A stretch of DNA of 64,000 nt from Chaetorhynchus papuensis (lineage: Eukaryota; Chordata; Aves; Passeriformes; Rhipiduridae). Positions 25,619 through 37,815 of the stretch are shown here, one piece after another. The translations under genes and the position numbers were made by a program. Below the pieces are notes generated by a model, which worked only from the letters and a program-made list of their open reading frames with translations, did no database searches and was not told where the DNA came from. Location of the stretch: NCBI GenBank assembly GCA_013396525.1, contig VWYX01000784.1, forward strand, positions 244,281 to 308,280, read 5' to 3'. Positions within the stretch are counted from its first letter, which is position 1, and every line of letters starts with the position of its first letter.

Positions 25619-25733
25619 TATTTAAAGCAGGCTGGCAGTGCCACAGCCCCGCGGGGACACGCACGGGACACGCACAGCGGGCGCCGGGCTCAGCCTGAGA
25701 GGGAGAGCAGCCAGTGCCCAGCGCTGCAGGGGT
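25584..25733 (+). promoter_or_regulatory. PIGR: PIGR promoter and non-coding leader exon (inferred)
   Basis: A TATA-like TATTTAAA at 25619–25626 is followed after about 110 bases by a strong donor (GTAAGT, GT at 25734). The E-box CAGGTG lies just upstream at about 25585. PIGR in mammals has a non-coding first exon, and the PIGR start-codon exon here opens with an acceptor at 28921–28922, so a leader exon of about 25650–25733 fits. The start site itself is inferred. Confidence 0.55.
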
Positions 25734-26630
25734 GTAAGTGACGCTGCCTCGTCGCCTTTGGGAATGCAGAGCCTTTTGTAGGGCCGTGTGGGGATGGGGA
25801 AGGGGAAGAACACGAGGCTTGGGCTGCTTTTGGGGACCCCTCCTCGCACGGGAGGGAAGTGGCGGTTTGGGAACCGCTTCGTGTTCGCTGGTGGGAGGCT
25901 GATTTCTCCTGAAAGAGCCATAGGGACAGGCTTATGGCAGTTGGGGTTTCTTCTCTGCAGTAGATTTTTAATATTTAATTTCTGAAAAAAGAAAAACAAC
26001 CCACATTAATTATCGTTACAATATTTGCATTGCGCTTGAACATAGGAAATAATAGGCAGGAAATATTACTGTAGTAATCTAAACTTTGCCACTCTGCCTG
26101 AAGTCATTACAGACTTTTGAATGCCAGCAGGCAGATTTTGAAATTTCAGAGGAGAACTGGTGCAGCTCTGTCCTAAAGGAGCTGCTTCAGGAGCTCCCTG
26201 AGAAGCTCGTACAGTTAACAGGAAGATAAACAGAAACTGGAGCTGAAGTGAATGGGCTGGGCATCCTAAAAGTGAAATCAGAGAAGCCTGACAGAGCCCT
26301 GTCCCATCCAGGCCGGTGAGGTGTGGGTTCCTACACACCTGAATTCCTGCTCTGCAAAGGGAACGTTCCCATAGATCCGATGCATTTCTGAAGTACAGAT
26401 AAACATCAGCTAATTGCAATTGTTAATGAATCCTGCCCTGGCACCCTCCATCCCTCCAGGCTGAGGTGAACAAGTGCTCTTGGGCCACGGGATGCTCCTG
26501 CTCCTGGCAGGAAGAGGAGAATTAAACCAAAATAATTGGATAGTGCTGGAGCTGGTTTCACTCTCCAGCCCAGGAACCAAATGAACCACGAAGGTCTGAC
26601 CTGGAAAGCAGCAAGTTGGTCCATGGGGGA

Positions 26631-26711
26631 TCCAACAGCTTAAAGGAACATAAAATTAGGTCTCAGGTTAGTGTAGAGTGGACCCAACAGCTGAAAGGAA
26701 CATAAAATTGG
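26631..26711. repeat. Two-copy direct repeat, about 52-bp spacing
   Basis: CCAACAGCTTAAAGGAACAT and CCAACAGCTGAAAGGAACAT, each followed by AAAATT, occur 52 bases apart in the intron before the PIGR start-codon exon. Confidence 0.7.
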
Positions 26712-28936
26712 GCCAGCAGCACAATCTCAGCTGGGGTTTCCGTCACTGCTATGAGAGCTGCCTGTTTATTCTATTTAATTTCTTTTCTGGAGTTTGTTGC
26801 GCCGATGTTTAACTGACACAAGCATTCTTAGTTCGGAGGGTCCGGAGCACTGCAGGCATTCCTAAGAACTGCTGATTTCTTGGTAAATCCTGATAATCTT
26901 CAGTAAATCCTGCCTGGGTGTTTCTGCTCACAGCATCACAAAATGAGCCCCTCCCATTCATTCTCTCCATGTTGTAAAGGAGGCGTCATTTGGGACTGGA
27001 AATGTTCATTTTCTGCACATGTTTGGGTCAGCTCCATCTTCTGTCTGCAAGCTGACTGCTCATTCTCAACCCTGTGAAAACGGGGTGGACTGGGGGCTTT
27101 TCCCCTTTCCACTCCCCAAAATAAAACCCACGGCAAGGCAAGGTGAGCAGTGACCTTGACGGGAAGATGTGGAAAACCCAGTCCTGTGCAGGATGAAATT
27201 CATTGCTGTGCCCTTTTCCTGGGCACAGAAGCCTCCAGCACCTCCTCAGAGCACAGCTCTCTCTACAGCAATTTGCATCTACACAGCTTCCCCAGGGGTC
27301 AAAAGGGTTTCAGTGGGAAAATATTGCCAATATATATAAAATACATAGAATATATTACCTCAATATAGAATATACCACCTCTGTGCTATCATTTCTCAAC
27401 TATTTGAATAGCAGCAAACACTCCACAAAAAAGCCAGGAGGGCTCCCAGGCTGGAATGACAAATGTCCCAACCAAAGCCTGGTGTTCTGTTGGTCCCATG
27501 GCACGGCCTTGACACCGCTCATCGTTAGGAGCAATAGTTAATATCTAATGGGCCAGACTGGGCTGATCCCTGGCAATCCCCGCAGCAGGAATTCAGCAGA
27601 ATTTGGGAACTGAACTCCGGTACTCCATACCCAGGAGGAGCAGCTGCTGGCTCAGGTTTGCACAGCTCGGGGGTCGGGTCCTGGTCTCTTCCGAATCGTG
27701 GTAAATCTGAGGATAATTCTCCCTAGGGCTGGCAGAACCCCAAAAGCACAACAGAAATGCGGGGTAAGTCTTGTAATGGATGGGATTTGAAACAGCCAGC
27801 CTGGCCAGAGAGAACTTGCTGCTGGAAACTTGGAAAATATTGAAATTTAGGCATGAAATAGCACTGGAGAGGAAGGTGATGGTCCCAGCCTAGCTCCAGG
27901 AAGATGTCCTGGAAATGGCCTTCCATACCCAACAAAACAACGTGGTCTGTACCCCAAAAACAGTTAAATTTTTTGAAGAAACCAGAATAACAGATTATTT
28001 CAACTTTGCCAAAAGGGGCGAGGCTGATCTGGGGTCCTGCTTGCACCACAGGCTGGGGGACAGCGAGGTGACCACCAGCCAGAGGAGCTGCTGTGAGCCC
28101 GGGGCAAATATCAAGGCCCTCTTTGTGCCACATTGTTTACTTTCTGCAGAATTTGTTATGTTTGCCTTGCTGGCTCCTTCTGGGATGTGTTTGAAAGAGA
28201 ATTTTTCATGCTCAGTGAGTTAATTATTAGCCACAGACAAGTGGCCATTGAGCAAGGAGAAATCACAATACAAGGAAGAGGCACAACAGAACACCTTTCA
28301 TCTTAACAGGGAAATAAAAGCTTTTTTTTCTTCTGCTGGGAATTACCCTCAATAAAATTGTGTCACTCGATGCCCTGATATCAAACCCCTCTGCTTGTTT
28401 TTAAGGGTTTTCCTTGGCACCTCTCATCAGCTCCTGTGGGTGCCCTCTGTGAACTCAGAACGGGCAGGTGGATCAGGAGCTGTGCTCAGGAAATGCCCAT
28501 AAAATCTGATTTTTGGAGGAGCAGAGCTGAGGCAGGTCCCTGCAGCTCACTCAGTTCCTCAGCAGCTGGGGTAAGAAAAAAGAAGTAGAGGTGAAAACAG
28601 CACCATTTTTCCTCTTTTGTGTGTCCTCGGACAGAGCAGGGAAACAAAGAGCAGGCTTCAGTTGGGAATCCTGTGGCAGAGGGAATATTGGAGTGTTGGG
28701 ATGAGATCCGTGGGCAGTCCTGGTGCCGTGCAGCATCCCAGGCAAGAGCAGAGTTACCAACTCCCTCTTTCCTGTTCAATTCCTTGGCAGGAGCAATTAA
28801 AAACCACATTTCTCTCCACTTCAAGCAGCCACAGCCCTCATATCCTCCAAGCACGAAGGTTTTTGGATGATTAACATTTTGCGCGCGCGATTCTTCACCG
28901 CATTCTTCCACGTCTTTTCCAGGGAATCCAAGGAAA

Positions 28937-31900
28937 ATGACTCTCCTGGCGTTCCTCTTCCTGCTCGCCTTGCTCCCAGCGGGATCTGCAAAAAGCAGAT
29001 ACCCGCCCAAGGCATCCAGTGAGTGTCACCTGCCTGGGGCGCAGGTCTTGGGGTGGCATTGGTGACAGGGGGGACACTGGGAAGGGAGGAGGAGGAGGGT
29101 CTGGAGAGCATCGTCATGCCACGGGTGCCCCTCGCTGTCACGGGACTGAGGCCACCTAAAAACAGAGGCCAGACAGGAATAAAGGGAATAAAGGGGGGGA
29201 TTTATTAGAAAGGCCCTCAAAGGTACCCCTGGGGAGCCAGAGGCTGCTGCCCAGATGGGCCCCGAGATGGACGAGAGGTCACGAGTTCTTCACACTTTTA
29301 TAGGTTTGGTTCATTTGCATCTCAGGGTTAATTCTCCAATTAAAGCTTCAGTTTAATGATGGAATTCCCCTCAGCTTGCCCACCTCAGAGGCTTTTGGTT
29401 GATACTTTTTGGGCCTAGGAGGGTCTGGGTGTCCTTGGAGAGCAGGCCCGGAGAGGCTTTGTTGTGTCTGAGAGAGCAGAAATGAACAGGCTCCAGGAAA
29501 CTGCAGAGTTCCACACTGGGCAGTGCAGGGTGTGAAAAATATAAAAGTTAAAACCTAAGGCATCAGGACCCCGCTGGCACCCAGTGCTGCCCAGCCCTGG
29601 CACACGGGGCACTCAGAGCCCTCCTGTTGTCCCCTCGCAGTCTCCAGCCCCGTGTTCGGCCCGCGGCAGGTGCACGGCCTGCTGGGCGGCTCGGCCACCG
29701 TGAAATGCTTCTACCCGCCCACCCCGGTGAACGGGCACGACAGGAAGTTCTGGTGCAAGGGCTCGGGCCCCAGGTGCGTGACCGTGGTGTCCACGGGGTT
29801 CGTCAATCCCGACTACCGGGACAGAGTGTCCCTCACCGACCACCCCGAGGCTGGGATCTTCCAGATCGACATCTCGGCGCTGGGGCTGGGGGACGCCGGC
29901 TCCTACCAGTGTGGGGTTGGGCTCAGTGGCAGAGGGCTCTCCCACGGCGTCACTCTCACTGTTGCTGAAGGTAATTAATCACAGACTCCCTAAAACACCG
30001 TTTTCTTTTAGTTTCGCCCCCCTCTCCCTTTTAAACAAGGCTCCACCGATGGCCTGCCCGGTGTCTGAGAGCCGCAGGTGCTCGGTGCTCGCGGGGAAGG
30101 TTCATTCCAGCCCCTGCCTGTGTCCCTGTGTGCAGCCCCCCCTGTCCCTGAGGCAGCCGAGCTCTTCTACGTGAAGCTCCGCAGCACCTGGACCGTGTCC
30201 TGCAGCTTCGGGCCGGACGCTGCCGACATGAAGAGGTACCTGTGCAAGAAGGAGAAGGAAGGCTGCCGGACCATCGTCAACAGCTATCAGGAGATTGATG
30301 GTGACTTCAAAGGCAGAGTTCTGCTGACTTTTGAGGAGCCTCTGGGCTCGTTCCGTGTCACGATGACTCAGATGGACTGGGAGGACACAGGCTTGTACTA
30401 CTGTGGGGTCGGTGAATATGGGGACGGAGGAAAATCGAAGGAACTGGATGTGTTTGTCTACGAGGGTGAGCTGTTCCCAGCTTGTTTTGCCCTTCCTCTC
30501 TCCTTCCCTTCAGGAGCATCACCAGCAGTCTCACTTTATTTAGCAAGAACTGGAATTTCTCTTTGCTATTACCCTATTCTCTCATCTAAACACTCCTTTC
30601 TATTCAGTTAACCACCTGTAATGTACTAAACCATCGCTAAACAAAGCTTGTATCCAGACTTCACCTCCCCACCAGCAGACAGCTCTGTTCCCCAGCCCAA
30701 AACGCCAGGAGACAAATTCCAGCCCCCAGTCTGAGGCAAGCAAGCTGTCTCTTCAAGCCCCCAGTCCCTTAAATCTCAAACTGACAGATGTAGATGTTCC
30801 CTCTAGCGAAGGGGAAAAAAGCTTTGGAATGTCTGTCCACAAAGCCAACAAACACCGAGAATTCGGGAAAAAGCGAGGCCTGGCTGACCCTTTAGATTCA
30901 ATTCCCACCAGTGCCAGGACAGCCTCCTGCTGGCTGCCCCCCCTGAGCTCTGCCCGGCCTTGCTTTAGCCACGGCAGATTTGTTTGATCAGATAATGCTG
31001 ATTTTCTTGGGAGAGTGCCCCACGGACACGAGTGAGGTGTTTGTAACCTCTCACTTCATTCTCACCAACAGACAAAAACTTCCCTCAGTTAAAGACCACG
31101 GTAACCGGGAAAAAAGGAAGTTCGGCGACTTTCGAGTGCCTCTACGATCCCCTAAAGAAATCCGCCACGAGGATCTGGTGCAAGTGGAGACCCCAGGGAT
31201 GCGACAAGATCATAGACAACACTGGGTACGTGAAGTACAACTACGAGGGAAGAGTGGCCATGTTCGAGAACCCCAAAAACAAAACTGTCACCATCGTCCT
31301 GAACCAGCTGGAGGCCAGGGATGAAGGCTTCTACTGGTGCATGTCAAATGAGCTGAGGGAGCAGCAATCGTCAACGGAGCTGAAGGTCGTAGAGGGTAAG
31401 AGCTGGGCACTGCTCAAGGAGGTGCAAAACCCACCTCCTGAGCACCCCAAGGGAGCAATCTGGCTTTTCGGGAAGAGACGTGAGCTCCAAGCCTGAACCC
31501 ACCCCAGCAGCTTTGCGACTGAGACGGAAAGTTTCAGTTTTGTGGGAATTTTCACAGAAAATTCTCATTTAAGTGTCTCTTAGGCCTTGCAAGAAAAGAA
31601 CCATAAACAGCAGCTTTAGCCTTAATTTAACAACGCGAGGAGCACTTTCCCTCAAAGCTCCATCCCCAGCAGCGCTGTCACCTGCTGACAGCCACCCCCA
31701 CCACCAAAACCCCTCACAACAGCCCTGACCTCCCTTTTGCCCTCACAGGACAGCCTGGGCTGAGCGGCAAGAAGAAAGTGGAGGCACGAGTGGGCTCCCG
31801 GGTGAATTTAACCTGCTGCTACCCCTGCCAGTACTACTCCTACGAGAAGTACTGGTGCAAGTGGAACTACACCGGCTGCTCCGTGCTGCCGGTGCACGAC

Positions 31901-34900
31901 CAGGGGCTGCCGGAGCCGGGTGACAACTGCAACGCGTCCATCAGGACGGTCGTGCTGAGCTTTGACCCGGTGAAGGAGGAAGATGAGGGCTGGTACTGGT
32001 GCGGGGTGAAGCGCAACGGGCTCTTCGGGGAAGCCATGGCCGTGCAGCTGCGGGTGGCCGCAGGTGAGCCGAGCTCCCGGGCAGGGTGTTCCTGCTGTCC
32101 GGGCTGGGTCCCCTTGTGCCCGGGGAGGTCTGGGGAGGTCTCTCCATCACCGCTAGGCTGCAGCACCGCAGAGCAGAAGCGCTGTCATCCAGCAGCCTCT
32201 GCCAGAGGTGCCAGCAGCGCCCTGGTTTTGCACCGCTTGCCTTCGGTGTTTTGGTCCGCTCCCGTTTTGACTTCCCAGTCATGAAACGCCCAGTAGGAAA
32301 CTCACCTCTTTCCACACACATTTTGCTTTTAACCCCGTCCTTATTAATTATTCCTATTACAATTTGTGCCATCGTTTACTTTAGGCAGCATCTGGCACCT
32401 TTCGGGTGAAGAACTGATCCAGTTCAGAGATTTTGTTCCAGGGAATTCTTGTCTTAATAAACAGGAAACCAGTGAGGAGCAGGAAAGGCTGACACCAACA
32501 GCAAGGGGCTTAGCCTCTGCTTTGCTGAATTATTTTGGAATTGAAATGGTTTTGGGGGGAGGAACATTGTTAGGAGCAGAGGAAGAGAAGAGCTCTGTGT
32601 ATCCCATGTTTAGCCACGCTAAGTGGGTGATGGCCAAAGTGAAAACAGAGAGAAAGGAACAACCTTATTTCATTGCTTTTAGTGGGCAAGGAGCCAGGAG
32701 TAAAAGCAGAGCAAGGATGCAAAGTTTGATCTGGACATATTAGAGGCAGAACTTAGAAATTCAAGCCTTTTCACTTAGAAATGCAAGACTTTCAGAAGTT
32801 CATAGGCAGAGAGAGCCTACTTGAGACTTTCTCAGTAAATTATTTGGTGCGAGATTGTTTCAGATCTCAAACCCCCATTTTGGGAAAGCCAAAACCCGCA
32901 GCAGCTCCACGTCCACCAAACACACCCAAGTCGTTTTTGTGTCCAATTCTCACGCTGCTGCTCACTGACCACCCTCCTTCCCTGGGACACACAGGGAATG
33001 ATGCCAAGCACAACCCAGAGCTCCTGGATGTCGGCGATTCCAGCCACGAGCCCGGAGCTGTTCCCCGGGGAGGAGCCTCCAGCGACGCCGAGGTGCGAAA
33101 AGGAGCTGCCCCAGAAAGGTTGGTGCTCTCCCTCCTCCCCTGCCATTTGTCATTTTTGGGGGGTTTACGTGGACCCGTTGTGGGTGCTGTGTTTGTACAC
33201 CCTGGCTGTGTCGTTTAGCAACACAAAAATCATCTTATCCACAGAGAACTTTAAATGTCAGAGAAGATAAAAAATGACAGCAAAGGGCAAGATGAGTCAC
33301 AATTAATCTCTAGTTCAAGCAAATAGTATCAGAAGGAAATTATTAGAAATTCCAGGTACAAAACAGCTATTTGAAAGTACTTCTGTTAATATTAGACAAC
33401 TTTCCTTCCTGTATTTATGACTAAGCTGCTGATGCAGCTGTTTCAGCACAACCTCCAGCCTATATTTTCATTTGGTTTTTATTAATTATATGTGCTAGGA
33501 TCCAATTCATCGACTGAAATGCATCATGCTCACTCAGAATTACCATCCTGCCCAGATTTTGCCTGCTGGATTTTCTTGTACATCATTCTCAGTGAGATCT
33601 CTTTCCCTCTGTTCCAGCTCTGATGAAAGCCAGGGCTCCAACACTCTCGCCTTGGTGCTGGGCCCTCTTGCTGGGCTGATCCTGATGGTCGTGACAGTTT
33701 TTGCCATTGTCAGATACAGGCAGATGAAGAGATCTGGTGAGTCCCTGCCTTTCTGGGCTCCCTAGAAACGGCAGCAGCACTGAGTTAAATCAACACCCAC
33801 GTGCTGGGCTCAGCTGCTCTCCCGGTGCCACACCAGGATGGGCAGGGAAGGTCCCTGCTTCTCCAGTGACCCCATCAGAGAGCTCCAACACCTCCTTCCT
33901 CCCACTGACCCCACCAGGATGGGCAGGGAAGGTCCCTGCTTCTCCAGTGACTCCATCCAGAGACCTCCAACACCTCCCTCCTCCCACTGACCCCACCAGG
34001 ACGGGCAGGGAAGGTCCCTGCTTCTCCAGTGACCCCATCCAGAGAGCTCCAACACCTCCCTCCTTCCGCTGACCCCATGCACAGAGCCCAGCCCTCCCAG
34101 AGTGCCCAGACAGAGCCCAGCCCTCCCTGGGCTTTGCCCATTGTGCCACACGGCATCGCCTGGCACAGAGGGTTTGGCTCTGAACGAGACCTGAGGGATT
34201 CTCCTCCTCCCTCTCACCAGACCTGGTGTCCGTGGGGAGCTACAGGACGAACATCAGCATGTCAGACTTCGAGAGCGTCAGGGACTACAGCGCCAGCAAC
34301 AGCGCCTGCGTGAAGGAGAGCCAGGAGACCCCCATGGGGCAGGACGGTGAGTGGCTGACCCCAGCCCTGCCCCAGGCTCAGCCCTTCGCTGCTGAAATAC
34401 CCCCCCAAAAGCCACAGAAACACCTGCCAGCCTCTGCCCCCTCCCCAACACCTGCCTTTCTCTGCCCGCAGAGTTTGTCACCACCGCGGACACTCTGGAA
34501 AGCGCTGCCGACACAAAGAAGGCAAAAAGGGTAAGAGGAGGCAGGAGAGAGGCCAGTGGCCTGGGAGACGTGGCCACAGCCCTGCAGTCTGTGGCAAAGG
34601 GGCTGTCTCCTCCCGGGGGCTTTATTTACACCCTTTATTTACAACCCTCCTGGCGCTGCCTGGGGCTGCCCCGTGGGTGGGTGACTCCCTGTTTCAGCAG
34701 AGACAATTGCAGCAGTCGCTTTGCTTCAAGAAATCAACCAAGGCAGCCCCAGGCAGCGCCAGGAGGCTTGGGGTTGTTACCAGAAATGTGTCCCACTCCT
34801 CCAGTGTCCCCACGTTATCCTGGGACACCCACAAAATGCTGCCTTCTCCCCTGCTGCCCACCCCCACCCCCTGACTGTGTCCTCCTGTCCTTCCCAGAGC

Positions 34901-35014
34901 TCCAAGGAGGATGCTGACCTCGCCTACTCCTCCTTCCTCGTCACCTCGGACAGCATCGCCCAGGGCAGCTCCGGGGGGGACAGCGCTGTGTCCCCCACGC
35001 CGGACCAGGTCTGA
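28937..35014 (+). CDS. PIGR: Polymeric immunoglobulin receptor (four Ig domains)
   Basis: Ten coding exons keep phase and give 641 residues: 28937–29018, 29641–29970, 30136–30465, 31072–31395, 31749–32063, 32995–33118, 33618–33736, 34221–34346, 34472–34530, 34898–35014. A signal peptide (about 1–18) is followed by V domains at 28–137, 138–247, 248–355 and 356–460. They match mammalian D1, D3, D4 and D5; a D2 equivalent is missing, as known for chicken PIGR. D1 has VNGHDRKFWC and D4 has SYEKYWCKWNYTGC and DNCNAS, the latter holding the cysteine equivalent to the one that bonds IgA. A linker (461–502) precedes a membrane span (about 512–533) and a 108-residue tail with SYRTNISMSDFESVRDY and KKAKRSSKEDADLAYSSFL, the conserved basolateral sorting and transcytosis region. 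The protein carries polymeric IgA/IgM across epithelium and is cleaved to secretory component. All four Ig exons are phase 1-1. Confidence 0.97.
29145..29598 (-). mobile_element. Probable solo LTR of an endogenous retrovirus
   Basis: Read on the minus strand, this intron block starts near TGATGCCTTAGG, has a TATA box (CCTATAAAAGTG, about 29300), an AATAAA with a T/C-rich run just after it (about 29190–29210), and ends near CCCGTGACA. That order (U3, TATA, poly(A) signal, U5) is LTR-like. It carries no viral coding sequence. No clear target-site duplication was found, so the edges are approximate. Confidence 0.6.
33827..34079. repeat. 82–83-bp tandem repeat in PIGR intron, 3 copies
   Basis: Three units, each with GGGCAGGGAAGGTCCCTGCT and CTCCAACACCTCC, lie between the membrane exon and the first tail exon of PIGR. 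They create open frames on both strands that are not genes. Confidence 0.9.
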
Positions 35015-35451
35015 GGGGGAGGTGGCAGCGCCTGGGACCGGCTCTACGTTGAGGATCACGATGTCAGCCAGGGACACTCTTCATTGCTACCACACCTTGC
35101 TATAGCTTGACCTCTTTTTGCTTCAATTCAGCTTCGAGGGGTGATTTAGGAGGAATCGCTTGATGCCGGAGGGGGCTGGGCTGGAAGTGCGGGGCTGAGT
35201 GAGGAGGCTGGGCTGGGGAACAGCAGGAACTCGAGTGGCTCATCCCACCAGCAGCCCCAGCTCAGCACTGAGGTCTCACAGACCAGAAGGAGCATTGGAA
35301 AAAAAAAAAAAAACCCAACAACAATTTCTTTTAAAGGCAACTGGAAAACCCTTTAGAACAGCATCAGATGCTTTCGATTCCTCTAAGCTTTCGCGACCTG
35401 AGGGCAGCACCTGCAGGCCAGACGCGGTCTGGAGTGTTTGTACTCACGAGC

Positions 35452-35457
35452 AATAAA
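35452..35457 (+). terminator. PIGR: PIGR poly(A) signal
   Basis: AATAAA lies about 440 bases after the PIGR stop codon and is the first canonical signal on this strand. Confidence 0.7.
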
Positions 35458-37168
35458 GAATCCAGTGGCTTTCAGCAGACTGGGGAACTCAGGGTCTGTG
35501 CGGTATCACGGGAGAGCCCACCCAGAGAGGCACAGAAAGGGTGGGAAAAGCTGAATATTCCCCAGCTAAAGCAGTGTAGGAAGCTGTAATGACCAAGAGG
35601 TGACCACGGCGGGCTGGTTTCGCTGGCAGACACTGAGTTTCACTGCGGATAAAACACAAATTATTCCTGAATCGTGGACTTTTCAGCGCTGGGATGAGCG
35701 GGGCAGAAGCTCCCGCCGCTCACCGGCTCTCACATCCACTCTGCACCGGTCAGCACCTCCCTGCCAGCCCCCAAAGGGGGGTGAGGGCTCCCCTGCCCCG
35801 TCCCCAGGGCTGCATCCCCCCGGGAGCGCGGTGGGAAGGGGGCTGGATATCGGGAAAGGCGCGGAGGGGCCGGGACAGGTCCGCGCCCGCCCGGAGCCGC
35901 TGGAAGGGAGGGAATGCCCGGCTCTGGTGCAACAGGAAAGGCGTGAGCCTGGAAAGCGTCCCCGGAGGGGGCAGCAGCGGCAGGAGAAAGCTCCTGTTTG
36001 GAAATTTCCGAGAGGAGAAAACCCCTTTTGCTCTCCCTTTGCAAATCCTCTTCCTCCTCAGCCTGCCCGACGGCGTCCTCTCCTCTCCTCGGCTCCGCTC
36101 CGCCCTCGCTGCCCTGGGAGCGGCCAGGATGAGCTGAGCTCCGGGAGAGGAGCGGGGGATGAGCATCCCGCAGCCCTCCTGCGCCCCTGAGCCCCGGCAG
36201 GTGCCTGCTGCCACCCCCGCTCCTCCCCGCTGCTGGCACTTCTAGCTGGCACCCCGTTTTCCGAAGAGGAATGGCCCTGGGCTGCTGCCGTGCCCTGCAG
36301 TGGGTGCAGAAGTGTAAAATCCCCGGTTTAGGGGAAAGCAGGGAGCCAGGCAGGCACTGAGGTGCGTGACACACGGGGAGTGATCAGTGGATAGGATGAG
36401 CTGTGGTGGTCACAACGTGAGCTGAAGGTGTGAAATAAAACCCTCAAGCTGTGATCCAGAGCCCAAAAAGGTCCATGAGGAACTCACCAGGCAGCCCCTG
36501 TGTCACCAGGTGTCGGCCAAATTCCTGCGGTCAGGGACGAGCTGCGGTCCCTCCCTGCATCCCAGCGTCATTCCCAGCAGTTGTTCTTCAGTGTGGAACG
36601 TCCCAGACGTCTGTCATTCCTAAAACAGTGATGGAGCTGAAAAATCAGCTCTCCTGAGGAGAATTCACCTGTTCATGCCCTGACACCCGGACAAATGAAA
36701 CCCATGAGAAACCAAATTAACAGAATCAAAGCCCTGAGCAGCTCCCCTTTGGCATAAGCCCATATCTGAGGGAGGACAGTGAGCAGTAAGAGCTCTTTCC
36801 TCTGAAAATGAATCACCAAATGCCGCTCGGCGTGACACACGTGCTGCAGGGAAATGCTGGTGCTGTGCCCCAGCCGGGATTCAGAGCATTCAGAGGGTAC
36901 CAGCAATGTCCAAAACGGGAGAGAACAGAGCAGAGCTATGAATAGTGCACAGTAAAAATGGTCTTGGGGACAAATTGAGGGGATTTAGCAGCACTGAGGT
37001 CTGAGTTTGGTGTTTCTGGTGTGCCCTGAAAGGTGCATCAGCCCTGGGATGCCAGAGTGACAGCCTCTGCTGTGAAAGGACCACGGAGAATTCAGAAAGT
37101 TTTGCCAACAAGAATCGTGTAATTCCTCAGAATTTTGACGAACAGACTCAGCACAATTTCAAGTGGGT
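35458..37168. other. PIGR–IL19/20 spacer, includes CpG-rich block
   Basis: A GC- and CpG-rich block lies at about 35.69–36.25 kb. The frames in it (up to 214 codons) have no recognisable domain. No V-type Ig domain (paired cysteines with YWC or DxGxYxC) is seen, so FCMR, which mammals have here, is not visible. Confidence 0.6.
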
Positions 37169-37174
37169 TTTATT
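37169..37174 (-). terminator. IL19/20-like poly(A) signal
   Basis: AATAAA on the minus strand, about 640 bases after the IL19/20-like stop codon, is the first canonical signal I find. Confidence 0.6.
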
Positions 37175-37815
37175 TACAGTCATGGCAACCAATTTCCACA
37201 AAACTCACTACTGAGTGTCAGTAAATTGCACAATACACTCAAGAACCTTTTTCTATTCAGCAACCACATATCTTGCACAGAAACTTCTTTACTGATAAGG
37301 CAGAAAGTATCATCTCAAAAGGAAACACAGATTTCTAAGGCCTGACATACCTGCTGGGGCCTATTCTTGGCAGCATTTCTCACACTGTGCTCCTCATTTC
37401 AGCCAGCAGCAGCCCAGGTTTGTGCAACATCAGCTGCACCAGAGTCCTCCCAGCCAGCACTCAGCACTCATTCCCCACATTCCCTAGACAAAAAAATCTA
37501 TAATTTAAACAATAATTTCATGGCATGATCACAGCTGATGTCTGCCAGCAGGAGAAACCCTGATGGGTTTTCCCTTGGAGCATCCTTTGGTAGCAGTCAG
37601 CGAGGGTGATGCTGATTTAATCAAACTCGTAATTTCTGTCTTAATGAAGACTCTGCTGATGTCCCTGGCTGGAAAAGCTCTCCGTGTTTGCCTGGATGCA
37701 GCTGGAATTGCTGAGGAGCTGCACTGAGCCAGTGATTTACTGTCCCTCTCATCTCTGCTCTGTGCAAAGCCCCCGCAGCTCCTCAGCCCCGGCCGTGGGT
37801 CGTTAACGCCGCCCG

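Noticed and set aside
35600..36374. Long overlapping frames in the CpG-rich block after PIGR as a possible FCMR remnant
   Set aside because: They contain no paired cysteines with YWC or DxGxYxC spacing on either strand.
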